In this document: positions 1 through 6,601 of the stretch, piece after piece
Layout: every line of letters starts with the position of its first letter
Numbering within the stretch: the first letter of the stretch is position 1
Assembly (NCBI RefSeq): GCF_040605455.1
Contig: NZ_JBEXCV010000135.1
Span: 1 to 24,599 of the forward strand
Direction of reading: 5' to 3'
Source of the DNA: Embleya sp040605455
GTDB taxonomy: Bacteria; Actinomycetota; Actinomycetes; Streptomycetales; Streptomycetaceae
DNA: 24,599 bases
Program-made: the position numbers and the translations under genes
The notes under the pieces: generated by a model
Told to the model about the DNA's origin: nothing
Databases searched by the model: none
The model's input: the letters and a program-made list of their open reading frames with translations, nothing else

Positions 1-795
1 GCCGGCGGGGCCGGTGTCCGGTACGGCCGCGGCGACCGGCGCCTCGTTGATGCTCTCGTGGTTGTGCCCGCCGGGTTCGATGTACGGCGCGCCGGTCTCG
101 TGGGCCAGCGGTGCGGTCGCCGGGTTCACCCGTGCGGCGGCGGGTGCGGCGGCGGCGCCGAAGACCACATCCGAGCAGGAGTAGAACGCCTCGGGGCTGT
201 CGGTGCGTTGGTAGACGACGTAGATCAGGTGCCGACCGGTCTTGCCGGTGGGCATCCGCCCGTTCATCACGAACGACCCGTTGTCCAACGGCGGATCGGT
301 CTGGGTCAGGAACGGCGTGGGCTCCAGGTCCGACCACTTCAGCGGCACCGTGGGGTCGTATCCGTCCCTTGTCACATAGAACTCGAACGTGCCGCGATGC
401 GGCGAGGTGGCCCGGAACAGGAAGTTGAAGGTGCTGCCTGCGGAGACCGTGGTCGCCGGCCAGTCGGCGCGCGCCTGGTCGAAACCCTTGTACTTGTCCC
501 GCCCGGCACTGCACAGCTTGCCGTCCGGAATCACTTGACGATGCCGGCCGGCAACGTCCGCGAGGTTGACCTCGTTCCAGTCGTACACGGGCTGCGTGCC
601 GCCGATCGCGACAGCCGCCTTGCACGCGGCGGACGTGGGGTTCTCCGGATTCTCGGCGCGACAGGTGCCGGTGCGGCTGAGCGGGTTGCTCAGGGTGCCG
701 TGTGCCTGCGCCGTTCCGGTGGCGAGCGCGGTGATCGTCAGGGGCGTCAGACAGCAGGCCGCAGCGAACGCCGCGGCCTTGCGGCGAGACTTCAT
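1..795 (-). CDS. Lytic polysaccharide monooxygenase, AA10 (chitin/cellulose-active), 3' end off the window
   Basis: Secreted copper enzyme that oxidatively cleaves crystalline chitin or cellulose outside the cell. Reading leftward from the ATG at 795, residues 1-31 form a signal peptide (twin Arg-Arg-Lys, hydrophobic core, AQA cleavage site). The mature protein begins with His32, the first ligand of the copper histidine brace. His133 in the motif ATSPHRG supplies the second ligand. The family motif FYSCSDVVFG (about 204-213) closes the roughly 180-residue catalytic domain. After it comes an Ala/Pro/Glu-rich stretch that runs to the edge with no stop, so a linker to a further domain or tail is likely but not visible. 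GGAGGG lies four bases upstream of the ATG and supports the start. The long upstream region carries two DasR-type operators, as expected for a chitin-induced gene. Family assignment is firm; chitin rather than cellulose is inferred from the operators. Confidence 0.93.
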   Translation of the reverse strand, partial: MKSRRKAAAFAAACCLTPLTITALATGTAQAHGTLSNPLSRTGTCRAENPENPTSAACKAAVAIGGTQPVYDWNEVNLADVAGRHRQVIPDGKLCSAGRDKYKGFDQARADWPATTVSAGSTFNFLFRATSPHRGTFEFYVTRDGYDPTVPLKWSDLEPTPFLTQTDPPLDNGSFVMNGRMPTGKTGRHLIYVVYQRTDSPEAFYSCSDVVFGAAAAPAAARVNPATAPLAHETGAPYIEPGGHNHESINEAPVAAAVPDTGPAG

Positions 796-1018
796 GAAGC
801 CCTCCGGGTAAGGGAGTTGCCGATATCGGGGACGTACGGGGGCCTCGAACGGGAGCTCCCTCGCGGGAGTCCTCGGATGGGGCGAATCGGCGTGGATGGG
901 ACGGTCGGCGCGGATGGGTGAGTCGGCGCGGGTGGGACGGGGATCCGCGATGGCCGCGACGGATCCGGCTGTTCCGGCTGTTCCGGCGTACGGGTGCCAC
1001 CGCCCGCGGACCGAGGGG

Positions 1019-1034
1019 AGAGGTATAGACCACT
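1019..1034 (-). promoter_or_regulatory. DasR-type operator (dre) upstream of the LPMO gene
   Basis: The sequence AGAGGTATAGACCACT matches the published dre consensus AGTGGTCTAGACCACT at 14 of 16 positions. DasR is the GntR-family repressor of N-acetylglucosamine and chitin use in streptomycetes and is released by aminosugar phosphates. The site lies about 220 bp upstream of the LPMO start codon. On the minus strand it reads through TATACC, which could overlap a -10 box. DasR itself is not in the window, so binding is an inference from sequence and from the nature of the target gene. Confidence 0.7.
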
Positions 1035-1314
1035 GGCTGCGGCGGTACTCAGAGTCGCCGTGCTCGCCCGGTCGCGCAAGAGCGCGGAGCCGGTCTTTCC
1101 GATTGCATCGCGCGATTCGACGGTCATTACTCCCCAACCGAGGCGTTGCGAATCGCGCCGAAACATCGGGATGGCCTGCACGGCTTTGCTTCTGACGTGG
1201 CGTCAGTTGTGTCGTCATTGTGGCGAGGAAAAAATTTCCGCCATCGGGACCGGCCTTGCCAATACTTGCCGGGCGCCCCCAAAAAGTGCCCTCACACCTA
1301 TGGACGGGGACAGG

Positions 1315-1330
1315 GTTGGTATAGACCATT
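1315..1330. promoter_or_regulatory. Second, weaker DasR-type operator
   Basis: GTTGGTATAGACCATT matches the dre consensus at 12 of 16 positions and shares the 11-base core GGTATAGACCA with the site at 1019-1034. It lies about 520 bp from the LPMO start and 230 bp before the small ORF on the plus strand. It could therefore serve either gene, or work with the first site by looping. Being a second copy of the same core in one spacer makes chance less likely. Confidence 0.5.
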
Positions 1331-1440
1331 GTCCGTGCCGGGACACTCGTCGACGCGATGCGGACGGCGATCGTCCGGACCTTTCGAGGATCGGCGCCAT
1401 CGAGAACCACCCGAACACCAAGCACCATTCATCCCCACAG

Positions 1441-1499
1441 CAAGCACTCCGCCCTCAAGCACTCCGTCCCAAGTACCCCGGCACCAAGCACCCCGACAC
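1441..1499 (+). repeat. Degenerate tandem repeat, four units of about 15 bp
   Basis: Four consecutive units begin CAAGCACTCC, CAAGCACTCC, CAAGTACCCC and CAAGCACCCC, with lengths 15, 14, 15 and 15. In the frame of the downstream small ORF they would encode QALRP, QALRP, KYPGT and KHPDT. A related CCAAGCACC lies just upstream near 1420. There is no visible start codon with a ribosome site that would make this translated, so it may be non-coding. Confidence 0.55.
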
Positions 1500-1560
1500 C
1501 GACTGCCGCACCGCCCGGCCGCGAGCGGTGGTGCACGCCAACCGGCGGCGTGCGCACGGC

Positions 1561-1752
1561 ATGTCCAGCACCGCTCTCGTCCCCCGACTCGTGTCCCAAG
1601 ACGTGTCCAGGAGCCGGCTCGATGATCTGGCGTTCTGGTCGGCGGGCCGCGACAACGACTCCTGCCCGGGCGGCGGCGTCTCACCCACGTGCAGCGGCAT
1701 CAGCCAATCCCCGTACGAATTCACCAACCTCTTCGAGAACTTCACCGGCTGA
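1561..1752 (+). CDS. Uncharacterised 63-residue protein or peptide precursor
   Basis: I do not recognise a named family. Starting at the ATG at 1561, the ORF gives a 63-residue product. About nine codons in ten end in G or C, the normal coding signature here. It has a polar, mildly charged N-terminal half containing RLDDLAFWSAG and then CPGGGVSPTCSG with two cysteines. It ends in the aromatic stretch YEFTNLFENFTG. There is no signal peptide or membrane segment. A perfect 12-bp hairpin 50 bases after the stop looks like its terminator, which strengthens the call. The layout (leader-like half, Gly-Gly-Gly, then a Cys/Ser/Thr/aromatic tail) resembles a ribosomal peptide precursor, but no modifying enzyme is adjacent. 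There is no good ribosome site at the ATG; in-frame GTGs at 1528 and 1531 are alternatives. An Scr1-type regulator follows on the same strand. Confidence 0.55.
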   Translation: MSSTALVPRLVSQDVSRSRLDDLAFWSAGRDNDSCPGGGVSPTCSGISQSPYEFTNLFENFTG

Positions 1753-1801
1753 ACGCACCCGACCCGGCATCGGTCGACCCCCTTTCGACCGTTGCCTCCC
1801 A

Positions 1802-1834
1802 GGCCCGGCGGCGCCCACGCGACGCCGCCGGGCC
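1802..1834 (+). terminator. Hairpin terminator after the small ORF
   Basis: Perfect 12-bp stem GGCCCGGCGGCG / CGCCGCCGGGCC around a 9-base loop, beginning 50 bases after the small ORF stop. There is no U-tract, which is usual for high-GC actinomycete terminators. It also insulates the regulator gene that starts at 1998. Confidence 0.75.
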
Positions 1835-1997
1835 CACCTTCACTCCGGAACCGGCCGGCCTCGGCGACGTCGGCTCACCCCGAGACCGGATAGGGGACGG
1901 ATATCGGGATTCGCGCGTATCGCATCACTTTCAACCGTTACGTTGATCTCGGGCCGGGGCCGACCCTGACGTTGCGTACGAAGCGGAGTGATGATCC

Positions 1998-2837
1998 ATG
2001 CCACGCAGGAATCTGGACCCCTACAAGTCACCAAGGGCCTTCTACGCCTCGGAGTTGCTCCGACTGCGCGAGGCCGCGGGGCTGACCCAGGCCCAGCTCG
2101 CCGAGCACGTGTTCTGCCACGATTCGAACATCGCCCACTTCGAATCGGGTAAGCGGCGGCCTCTGGTGGAGACCTCGAAGATGTTCGACGAGGTGTTCGA
2201 CACCGGCGAGCACCTCCAGCGCCTCTGCGCGTTGGCCCGCCGGTCCGGGCACGCCGAATACTTCGCGGACGCGGCGGAGTTGGAGGAGCGCGCGCTGACG
2301 ATCAGCGAGTACTCACCGATGCTGGTACCGGGCTTCCTGCAAACCGAGGCGTACGCACGCGCATTCACCAAGTCCGCTCGCCCCTTCACCGCCGAGGACG
2401 AAATCGAAGAACTCGTGCGAACGCGCATGGAGCGAGCGCGGCTGCTGGACAGGCAACGCCCTCCCAGAATCTGGGAGATCATCCACGAGGCTGCGCTGCA
2501 CGTCGTCGTGGGGTCGCCCGAGATCATGCACGAACAATTGCTGGCCATCGTCGAGGCCGGCAGAAGTCGCCGCTACCTGGTGCAAGTGCAGCCGTTCACC
2601 GACGGCCCGCACCCGTTCATGACGGGCGTCGTCTCCTTGATGTCCTTCGCGGATGCCTCACCTGTCGTATACGTCGAGGGCGCTTACACGGGCCAGCTGA
2701 TCGACGATCCGACCGTGGCCGGGAGCTATCAGAAGGCATACGATCTGGCCAGAGCGGCCGCGCTCTCGCCGACGGCTTCCCTGGTCCTGATCGAATCCGC
2801 AGCGAAGGGTTTCGCAACCGATGAGCATCGCACGTGA
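1998..2837 (+). CDS. Scr1/WhiJ-type helix-turn-helix regulator (XRE HTH + DUF5753)
   Basis: A DNA-binding regulator of the large actinobacterial family typified by WhiJ and Scr1, which influences development and antibiotic production. The 279 residues are the usual length. An N-terminal Cro/C1-type HTH lies at about 17-70 (LRLREAAGLTQAQLAEHVF, then the recognition helix with SNIAHFESGKRRP). DUF5753 follows at about 95-270, with the typical ISEYSPMLVPGFLQTEAYARA entry and FMTGVVSLMSF near the end. GGAG at 1985-1988, nine bases before the ATG, fixes the start. Its 3' end overlaps the DUF397 gene by 17 bases, so the two are co-translated, the standard partnership for this family. The pair has been described as toxin-antitoxin-like (Scr systems). 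Which target genes it controls cannot be read from the sequence. Confidence 0.93.
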   Translation: MPRRNLDPYKSPRAFYASELLRLREAAGLTQAQLAEHVFCHDSNIAHFESGKRRPLVETSKMFDEVFDTGEHLQRLCALARRSGHAEYFADAAELEERALTISEYSPMLVPGFLQTEAYARAFTKSARPFTAEDEIEELVRTRMERARLLDRQRPPRIWEIIHEAALHVVVGSPEIMHEQLLAIVEAGRSRRYLVQVQPFTDGPHPFMTGVVSLMSFADASPVVYVEGAYTGQLIDDPTVAGSYQKAYDLARAAALSPTASLVLIESAAKGFATDEHRT

Positions 2838-3036
2838 CCTGAGCATGGCCCGCTGGCGCAAGTCCTCCTACACCAATGCTGATGGCGGTAACTGCGTCGA
2901 GGTAGCCGGCGGCCTGCCCGGCGTCGTCCCGGTCCGCGACAGCAGGGTCCCCGACAGCCCCATGCTGGTCTTCGCGAACGACGGCTGGTCGGCCTTGTTG
3001 TCCGACATCGGGCACAGCGCTCACACGGCCCACTGA
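2821..3036 (+). CDS. DUF397 small protein, partner of the Scr1-type regulator
   Basis: A 71-residue protein with the full DUF397 pattern: ARWRKSSYTNADGGNCVEVA near the N-terminus, then VPVRDSRVPDSPMLVFANDGWSAL. The family is short and soluble and is almost always next to a WhiJ/Scr1-type HTH gene, whose activity it is thought to modulate. Its ATG lies inside the end of the regulator gene, with GAAGGG upstream as a plausible ribosome site. A strong terminator follows directly, closing a two-gene operon. Confidence 0.93.
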   Translation: MSIARDLSMARWRKSSYTNADGGNCVEVAGGLPGVVPVRDSRVPDSPMLVFANDGWSALLSDIGHSAHTAH

Positions 3037-3040
3037 CAAC

Positions 3041-3080
3041 GGTTGGGGTCCCGAGGCTCAATAGCCCCGGGACTCCAACC
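3041..3080 (+). terminator. Hairpin terminator of the regulator/DUF397 operon
   Basis: A 17-bp stem, GGTTGGGGTCCCGAGGC (3041-3057) against GCCCCGGGACTCCAACC (3064-3080), has one G-U pair, one mismatch and a six-base loop. It starts five bases after the DUF397 stop. Confidence 0.85.
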
Positions 3081-3140
3081 TCGTCCCACTTTCGGCCGAC
3101 CCCTTGGCGAGGCTTTTGTCCAGGAGTATGGTGGTTAGTG

Positions 3141-3316
3141 GCCTACGGGGCGAGCGAGGGAGTTCGATCGATCAGTGGTTGGCCTTGGAGATGGGAGCTT
3201 CGGCTCAAGCCAAGGTCGGGTGGTCGGGCTGAGAGGCGTGAAGGTCGAATGGACCGGAACGCGACCCCTAGCACCTGATCCGGACAATGCCGGCGCAGGG
3301 AGCCCACCTCGTAGGT
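3141..3316 (+). promoter_or_regulatory. TPP (thiamin pyrophosphate) riboswitch
   Basis: RNA aptamer that binds thiamin pyrophosphate and normally turns off thiamin biosynthesis or transport genes. The thi-box landmarks occur in order. GGGAG is at 3158-3162 (P2 5' side). CTGAGA is at 3229-3234. GACCCC at 3263-3268 is the P2 partner. CACCTGATC at 3272-3280 runs into CCGGACAATGCCGG (P5) and then CGCAGGGA. P3 can form between GTTCGATC (3162-3169) and GGTCGGGC (3222-3229), with an enlarged P3 arm made of GGCCTTGG/CCAAGGTC and GAGC-TTCG-GCTC. P1 pairs GCCTACGGGG (3141-3150) with CCTCGTAGGT (3307-3316). The conserved UAAUGCC reads CAAUGCC, a tolerated variant. What is odd is the downstream context: no thiamin gene follows; the next plus-strand gene is a GNAT acetyltransferase 300 bases on. 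Confidence 0.87.
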
Positions 3317-3322
3317 CCTTTT

Positions 3323-3364
3323 CGCGCGTACGTCCGCCCGGTCACCGGGCCCGACGAACGCGCG
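3323..3364 (+). terminator. Terminator hairpin directly after the TPP aptamer
   Basis: An extended stem, CGCGCGT..GTC..GCCCGG, pairs with CCGGGC..GAC..ACGCGCG around a TCA loop, followed by the pyrimidine-rich TTCGCTTGTCTTC. It begins seven bases after the P1 stem. It may therefore be the riboswitch expression platform (transcription attenuation) or simply a terminator that ends the leader RNA. I could not find a clear anti-terminator overlapping P1. Confidence 0.7.
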
Positions 3365-3463
3365 TTCGCTTGTCTTCACCGGAGTTGTAGTACTCGCGCC
3401 GGCCACCGCCAACCATCGTTTGCGTTGTGGCGAGCGAACCTTCCAGTGAGCCCCCACGCGCCG

Positions 3464-3586
3464 TCAGTCGATGGGGGTGGCGAGTTCGTACACGACCTCC
3501 AGGTACGCCGCGGCAACCGCGCTCAGACCGGTGCGCGGCCCGACGCGGACGGCGGGTAGTCCCGGACGGCGAACAATGGCATTGCC
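3464..3586 (-). pseudogene. Possible C-terminal stub of an unidentified protein
   Basis: Reading leftward, this frame ends in GPRTGLSAVAAAYLEVVYELATPID and a stop, with strongly G/C third positions. It looks like the natural C-terminus of a real protein. Upstream the frame runs into the opposite-strand GNAT gene and loses its coding character, so only about 40 residues survive. I do not recognise the family. It may mark a deletion joint between the TPP riboswitch and the acetyltransferase gene. The remaining sequence from 3365 to 3617 shows nothing else. Confidence 0.3.
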
Positions 3587-3617
3587 CGGTCGAGCGCGCG
3601 CCCACCACCCTGGGCAC

Positions 3618-4229
3618 ATGCAGCGAGACGCACGCGAAACCGACGACGCATCCGGGCCCCACCCCCTCCCCGACATCCACGTACGCGCCGCCGAACCGGC
3701 GGACGGACCCGCGCTGACCCGGATCGACCACGACACCTGGAGCACGCGGGTCACCCCTACGCCGCCCCTGCCGCCGGCACGCCCGTTCTTCGACCCCGAC
3801 ACCCCGCCGGCAAACGTGCTGGTCGCGTACGAGGGGTCGGAGGTACGCGGCTTCGTCAAGATACGTCCGTCCCGGATGGCCGCCAGTGGGCACGTCCAAT
3901 ACATCCACGGCTTCGCGGTGGATCCCGCCCATCAGGGCCGTGGCATCGGCGTCCTGCTGCTGACCGCCGCCCGCGCGGAGGCCGTTCGCCGCAGCGCCCG
4001 ACGGATCACGCTGCACGTGCTGGGGACCAACTCCCGCGCGTGGCGGCTGTACGAGAAGTGCGGATACACGGTCGAGGGCATCGCCAAAGGCGAGTTCCTG
4101 CTCGACGGCCGCTACGTGGACTCGGTGTCGATGGCGCTGGAGCTGGAGCCGGCGGCGGCGCTCGACCCGGTGGGGAACACAGCGGAGGAGGGTGACGCCG
4201 GCACACCCCCGAGCGCGGATCGTCCGTAG
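3618..4229 (+). CDS. GNAT-family N-acetyltransferase
   Basis: Transfers an acetyl group from acetyl-CoA to an amine; the substrate cannot be told. The 203-residue protein has one GNAT fold. Beta-4 and motif A lie at about 96-118 (IHGFAVDPAHQGRGIGVLLLTAA), with the acetyl-CoA pyrophosphate-binding HQGRGIG. The family-typical LGTNSRAWRLYEKCGYTVEG (motif B) is at about 135-154, and DSVSMALEL closes the domain. The N-terminal 20 residues and the C-terminal 25 are poorly conserved tails. No good ribosome site precedes the ATG at 3618, so the true start may be somewhat different; the domain begins at IHVRAAEPAD (residue 20). It is the first intact gene after the TPP riboswitch, some 300 bases downstream, but thiamin control would be unusual for this family. 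Confidence 0.88.
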   Translation: MQRDARETDDASGPHPLPDIHVRAAEPADGPALTRIDHDTWSTRVTPTPPLPPARPFFDPDTPPANVLVAYEGSEVRGFVKIRPSRMAASGHVQYIHGFAVDPAHQGRGIGVLLLTAARAEAVRRSARRITLHVLGTNSRAWRLYEKCGYTVEGIAKGEFLLDGRYVDSVSMALELEPAAALDPVGNTAEEGDAGTPPSADRP

Positions 4230-4431
4230 GGCGAAGCCGGGGACGGGTGCCCGCCCGCTTCGGGGTGCGTGATCGGCCGATCGGACGACGTCCGCGTGGT
4301 TCCGTCGCGTCCTTCGGCGTGGCGTGCGCGCGGTGCCGGACTGCCGGGCCGAGCCGGCGGATAGTGGAACGAAGGCGATCCCCGGCACCGGTCGCGCCCG
4401 CGTCCGCTGCCGCACCCTTGGGAGAAACCCC

Positions 4432-4920
4432 GTGTCCGATATCCAGTTCACCTACGTCATGTACATCCGCACCACCCCCGAGGAGTTGTGGCGCGCACTG
4501 ACCGACCGGGCCGAGATCAGCCGCTACTTCGACGGCTCGGGACCGGAATCGGACTGGCAGGTCGGCTCGCCGGTCCGCTGGTGGATGTCACCGCGGACGG
4601 CACCGCGTGACGCCGGCCAGGTGGTGCTGGCGGCCGAACCGCCTCGTCGACTGGCGTACACGTGGCACAACTACGAGCCCGAGATCGGTGAGATGTTCGG
4701 CTGGAGCGCGGAACAACTCGCCGAACACCGCCGTGAGCCGATCTCCCGGGTCTCCTTCGACCTGGTACCGCTGGGCGAGGTGGTCGCGCTGCGCGTCCTG
4801 CACGAGGGCTTCGCGCCGGATTCCGAGATACTCAAGAGCATCCGCGAGGGCTGGCCGATGATCCTGTCCAACCTCAAGACGGTGCTGGAAACCGGCGAGA
4901 CCCTACGCTTCGGCGCCTAG
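4432..4920 (+). CDS. SRPBCC / AHSA1-like domain protein
   Basis: A 162-residue single-domain protein of the START/Bet v1 superfamily, in the activator of Hsp90 ATPase (AHSA1) branch common in actinomycetes. It opens with IQFTYVMYIRTTPEELWRALTD, the standard first strand and helix. GSPVRWW, then PPRRLAYTWHNYEPEIG and the C-terminal helix EGWPMILSNLKTVLETGE follow in the usual order. Members bind small hydrophobic ligands; partners are often ArsR regulators, but none is adjacent here. The start is the GTG at 4432, seven bases after GGGAG; an upstream ATG at 4324 would add a Pro/Arg-rich segment unlike the family. The preceding 200 bases contain no gene. The gene ends convergently with the alpha/beta hydrolase gene. 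Confidence 0.88.
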   Translation: MSDIQFTYVMYIRTTPEELWRALTDRAEISRYFDGSGPESDWQVGSPVRWWMSPRTAPRDAGQVVLAAEPPRRLAYTWHNYEPEIGEMFGWSAEQLAEHRREPISRVSFDLVPLGEVVALRVLHEGFAPDSEILKSIREGWPMILSNLKTVLETGETLRFGA

Positions 4921-5033
4921 CACCGGTCGGCGAATACGGAGATGTCCGTGTCGGCGGGAGGAATTCGGGGCGCCGATCGCGGCCCGAGGCGTGAGGGGTG
5001 AGTGAACGTCGCGGCGCGGGAGAAGTCGACCGG

Positions 5034-5747
5034 TCAGTGGGCGGGGTCGCGGGGGTGGACCGGGTCGGCGACCTTGGCGGGCGTGCGCAGGAAGGACCTG
5101 GTCACCTCGGTGAAGGCTTGGGGCTCGGCGGCGTGGATCAGGTGGCCGGCCGGGATGGTGACCACCCGGGCGTCGGAAAGACGGCGGGTCCACTCGGTGA
5201 CACGGTCCTGCGGAATATGGCTCGCCGAGCCGCCGGCAACGACGAGGGTGGGGGCGGTGATTCGGGCCAGGCGCTCCCACCACACGGGATCGGGAGTGTC
5301 GACCTGCTTGCGGACGGCGACGACCATGTCCCAGTCGAAGCCGAGTTCGCCCTCGGGCCGCGTCGGCGGGATCGGGTCGCGCGGCAGCGGTACGGAGACG
5401 TCCTCGAGCACCAACCGTCCCACCCGTTCCGGGTGTTCCTGCGCGAACACGTAGGCCACCACGCCGCCCAACGAGTGCCCGATCAGGTCCACCCGATCGA
5501 GGCCGAGTGCGTCGAGGAAGCCGACCAGGTCGTCCCGCATCAATTCGATGGAGTAGTCCCCGGGCCAATCGCTGCGCCCGTGCCCGCGCAGATCGACCGC
5601 GTACACCCGCCACTGCTCGGCCAGGGCTTCGGCTATGCGGACCCAGTGCGTGGCGTCCTCGCCAAGTGCGTGCAGCAGCACCAGCGGCGGGGCCTCCGGC
5701 GCACCCCACACGTCGTACGCCAAGCGGATCCCGTCGATCTCGACCAC
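5034..5747 (-). CDS. Alpha/beta-hydrolase fold protein
   Basis: A soluble serine hydrolase of unknown substrate, about 237 residues from the GTG start chosen here. It has the oxyanion-region motif LLHALGEDATHW, VDLRGHGRSDWPGDYS, the nucleophile elbow LIGHSLGG (catalytic Ser near residue 92) and the catalytic His in IPAGHLIHAAEP near the C-terminus. The acid residue is probably an Asp on the strands between these two. The lid is short, as in simple esterases, lactonases or haloperoxidase-like enzymes. The GTG at 5747 has GAGGGG ten bases upstream and begins close to the family's usual VEIDGIRLAYDVWG. An ATG at 5774 would add nine residues but has no ribosome site. It is monocistronic and converges on the SRPBCC gene. 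Confidence 0.9.
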   Translation of the reverse strand: MVEIDGIRLAYDVWGAPEAPPLVLLHALGEDATHWVRIAEALAEQWRVYAVDLRGHGRSDWPGDYSIELMRDDLVGFLDALGLDRVDLIGHSLGGVVAYVFAQEHPERVGRLVLEDVSVPLPRDPIPPTRPEGELGFDWDMVVAVRKQVDTPDPVWWERLARITAPTLVVAGGSASHIPQDRVTEWTRRLSDARVVTIPAGHLIHAAEPQAFTEVTRSFLRTPAKVADPVHPRDPAH

Positions 5748-5859
5748 GCTCGATACACCCCTCGATTCACCCATATTCGGACCATATCCGCGCGACAGCC
5801 GTCGACGGAACGCCGTTCGCTCCGGGCCGAATGGGTCGGGCGCCGCCGAATCCCGCGCC

Positions 5860-6066
5860 TTACGCCATCGCGTCCGGTACCGCCGCCGCAGCGTGGCCTT
5901 CCAGCGGCCCGATGTCGCCGCTGGTCTGCCCGTACCTCACGCCGAGCGGGCCGAGCTTGGCCTTCGCCCGCTCGCTCCGGAAGGCAACCTTGACCAACGC
6001 CTCGTACAGGTCACCGGCGGCCTCGGAGCGGGCCAGGCCGGAGTCCTGGATGGCGCGGCGCGTACG
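5860..6066 (-). pseudogene. C-terminal piece of an unidentified soluble protein
   Basis: A frame ending with a TAA at 5860-5862 encodes about 65 residues, including SEAAGDLYEALVKVAFRSER and GVRYGQTSGDIGPLEGH. The third positions are G/C rich and the residue mix is typical of a real soluble protein, but there is no start or complete domain. It lies in a different frame from the hydrolase-like piece immediately upstream, with which it overlaps. I do not recognise the family. Confidence 0.4.
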
Positions 6067-6240
6067 CGGGGCGGCGTATCCGCGGGGCGTTTCGTGCGGC
6101 GAGGGCGGGGCCGGAGTCGACGGTGGGTCGGATCCAGCCGTCGAGCGACTCCAGGAAGGCGTCGAAGTCGTCGCGGTGGATGAAGTGGCCCACGTTCTCC
6201 ACCACGCGTACCTCGAAGCCGTTCCCGCGCAGTCCCGACG
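6014..6240 (-). pseudogene. C-terminal fragment of an alpha/beta hydrolase
   Basis: Reading leftward, this frame gives GLRGNGFEVRVVENVGHF followed by IHRDDFDAFLESLDGWI. That is the last strand, the catalytic-His loop (ENVGHF) and the final helix of a typical alpha/beta hydrolase. Only about 40 residues of the domain remain; the tail after GWI is Arg/Pro-rich and not family-like. The frame does not match the membrane piece upstream or the soluble piece downstream. It is a remnant and not part of the intact hydrolase gene at 5034-5747, which has its own His loop. Confidence 0.55.
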
Positions 6241-6416
6241 AACAGGCTGACAGCTGTGCCCATCGCGAACATCCCGACGGTGATCGGCTCCGCCGTCGCC
6301 GCCCCGATGTTGAGGTCGAAGAAGGTGATCCCGACCATCAGCGCGTCGAAGTAGATCCACCGCGTGCCGAACACCTCGGCCCACCCCAGCCCCAGCCCCA
6401 CCCCGGCCAAGCACAC
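6237..6416 (-). pseudogene. Fragment of a multi-pass membrane protein
   Basis: About 60 residues read VCLAGVGLGLGWAEVFGTRW, then IYFDALMVGITFFDLNIGAA and ITVGMFAMGTAVSLFVG. These are two or three hydrophobic segments with normal codon use. The frame then runs straight into the out-of-frame hydrolase fragment and loses coding character on both sides. I cannot name the family. No start codon with a ribosome site is visible. Confidence 0.4.
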
Positions 6417-6601
6417 CCGAAAAGGTTGCCGCGCCCGTCCACACCGTCCACTCGGCCCACCCAACACACCCACCCCCCACCTAAGTTGCGGCTCGAAACT
6501 TAATCCGCGCCCAAGCCTCACCCACCCGCGTTCGCGATCCGAAGCCACTCGACGCCAACCGGGCCGCAAAGCGTTGATTCCTGAAGATCCTCCCGGCTAA
6601 C

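Larger units (their letters stand above)
796..1440. other. Gene-free upstream region of the LPMO gene
   Basis: I see no convincing gene here. It holds the upstream (minus-strand) control region of the LPMO gene, with one dre-like site near its middle and a second near its right end. It also has a near-perfect palindrome CTGACG-tgg-CGTCAG at 1192-1206. An AT-rich inverted repeat, GGAAA-aaa-TTTCC, lies at 1227-1239, an unusually A/T-rich patch for this DNA. I could not place -35/-10 elements confidently. Open frames on both strands lack ribosome sites and recognisable domains. Confidence 0.5.

Noticed and set aside
58..921. A plus-strand open frame opposite the LPMO gene
   Set aside because: The minus strand encodes an LPMO with signal peptide and histidine brace; the plus-strand product is Arg/Gly/Val low complexity.
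1107..1119. GATTGCATCGCGC shared with about 11644
   Set aside because: A 13-base match between two GC-rich spacers is expected by chance in a window of this length.
792..1181. A 129-codon minus-strand frame overlapping the LPMO start region
   Set aside because: It is Pro/Ser/Arg-rich with no ribosome site and overlaps the LPMO signal-peptide region and the dre site.
3143..3457. Short frames on both strands across the riboswitch
   Set aside because: The conserved RNA structure explains the sequence; translations are not protein-like.
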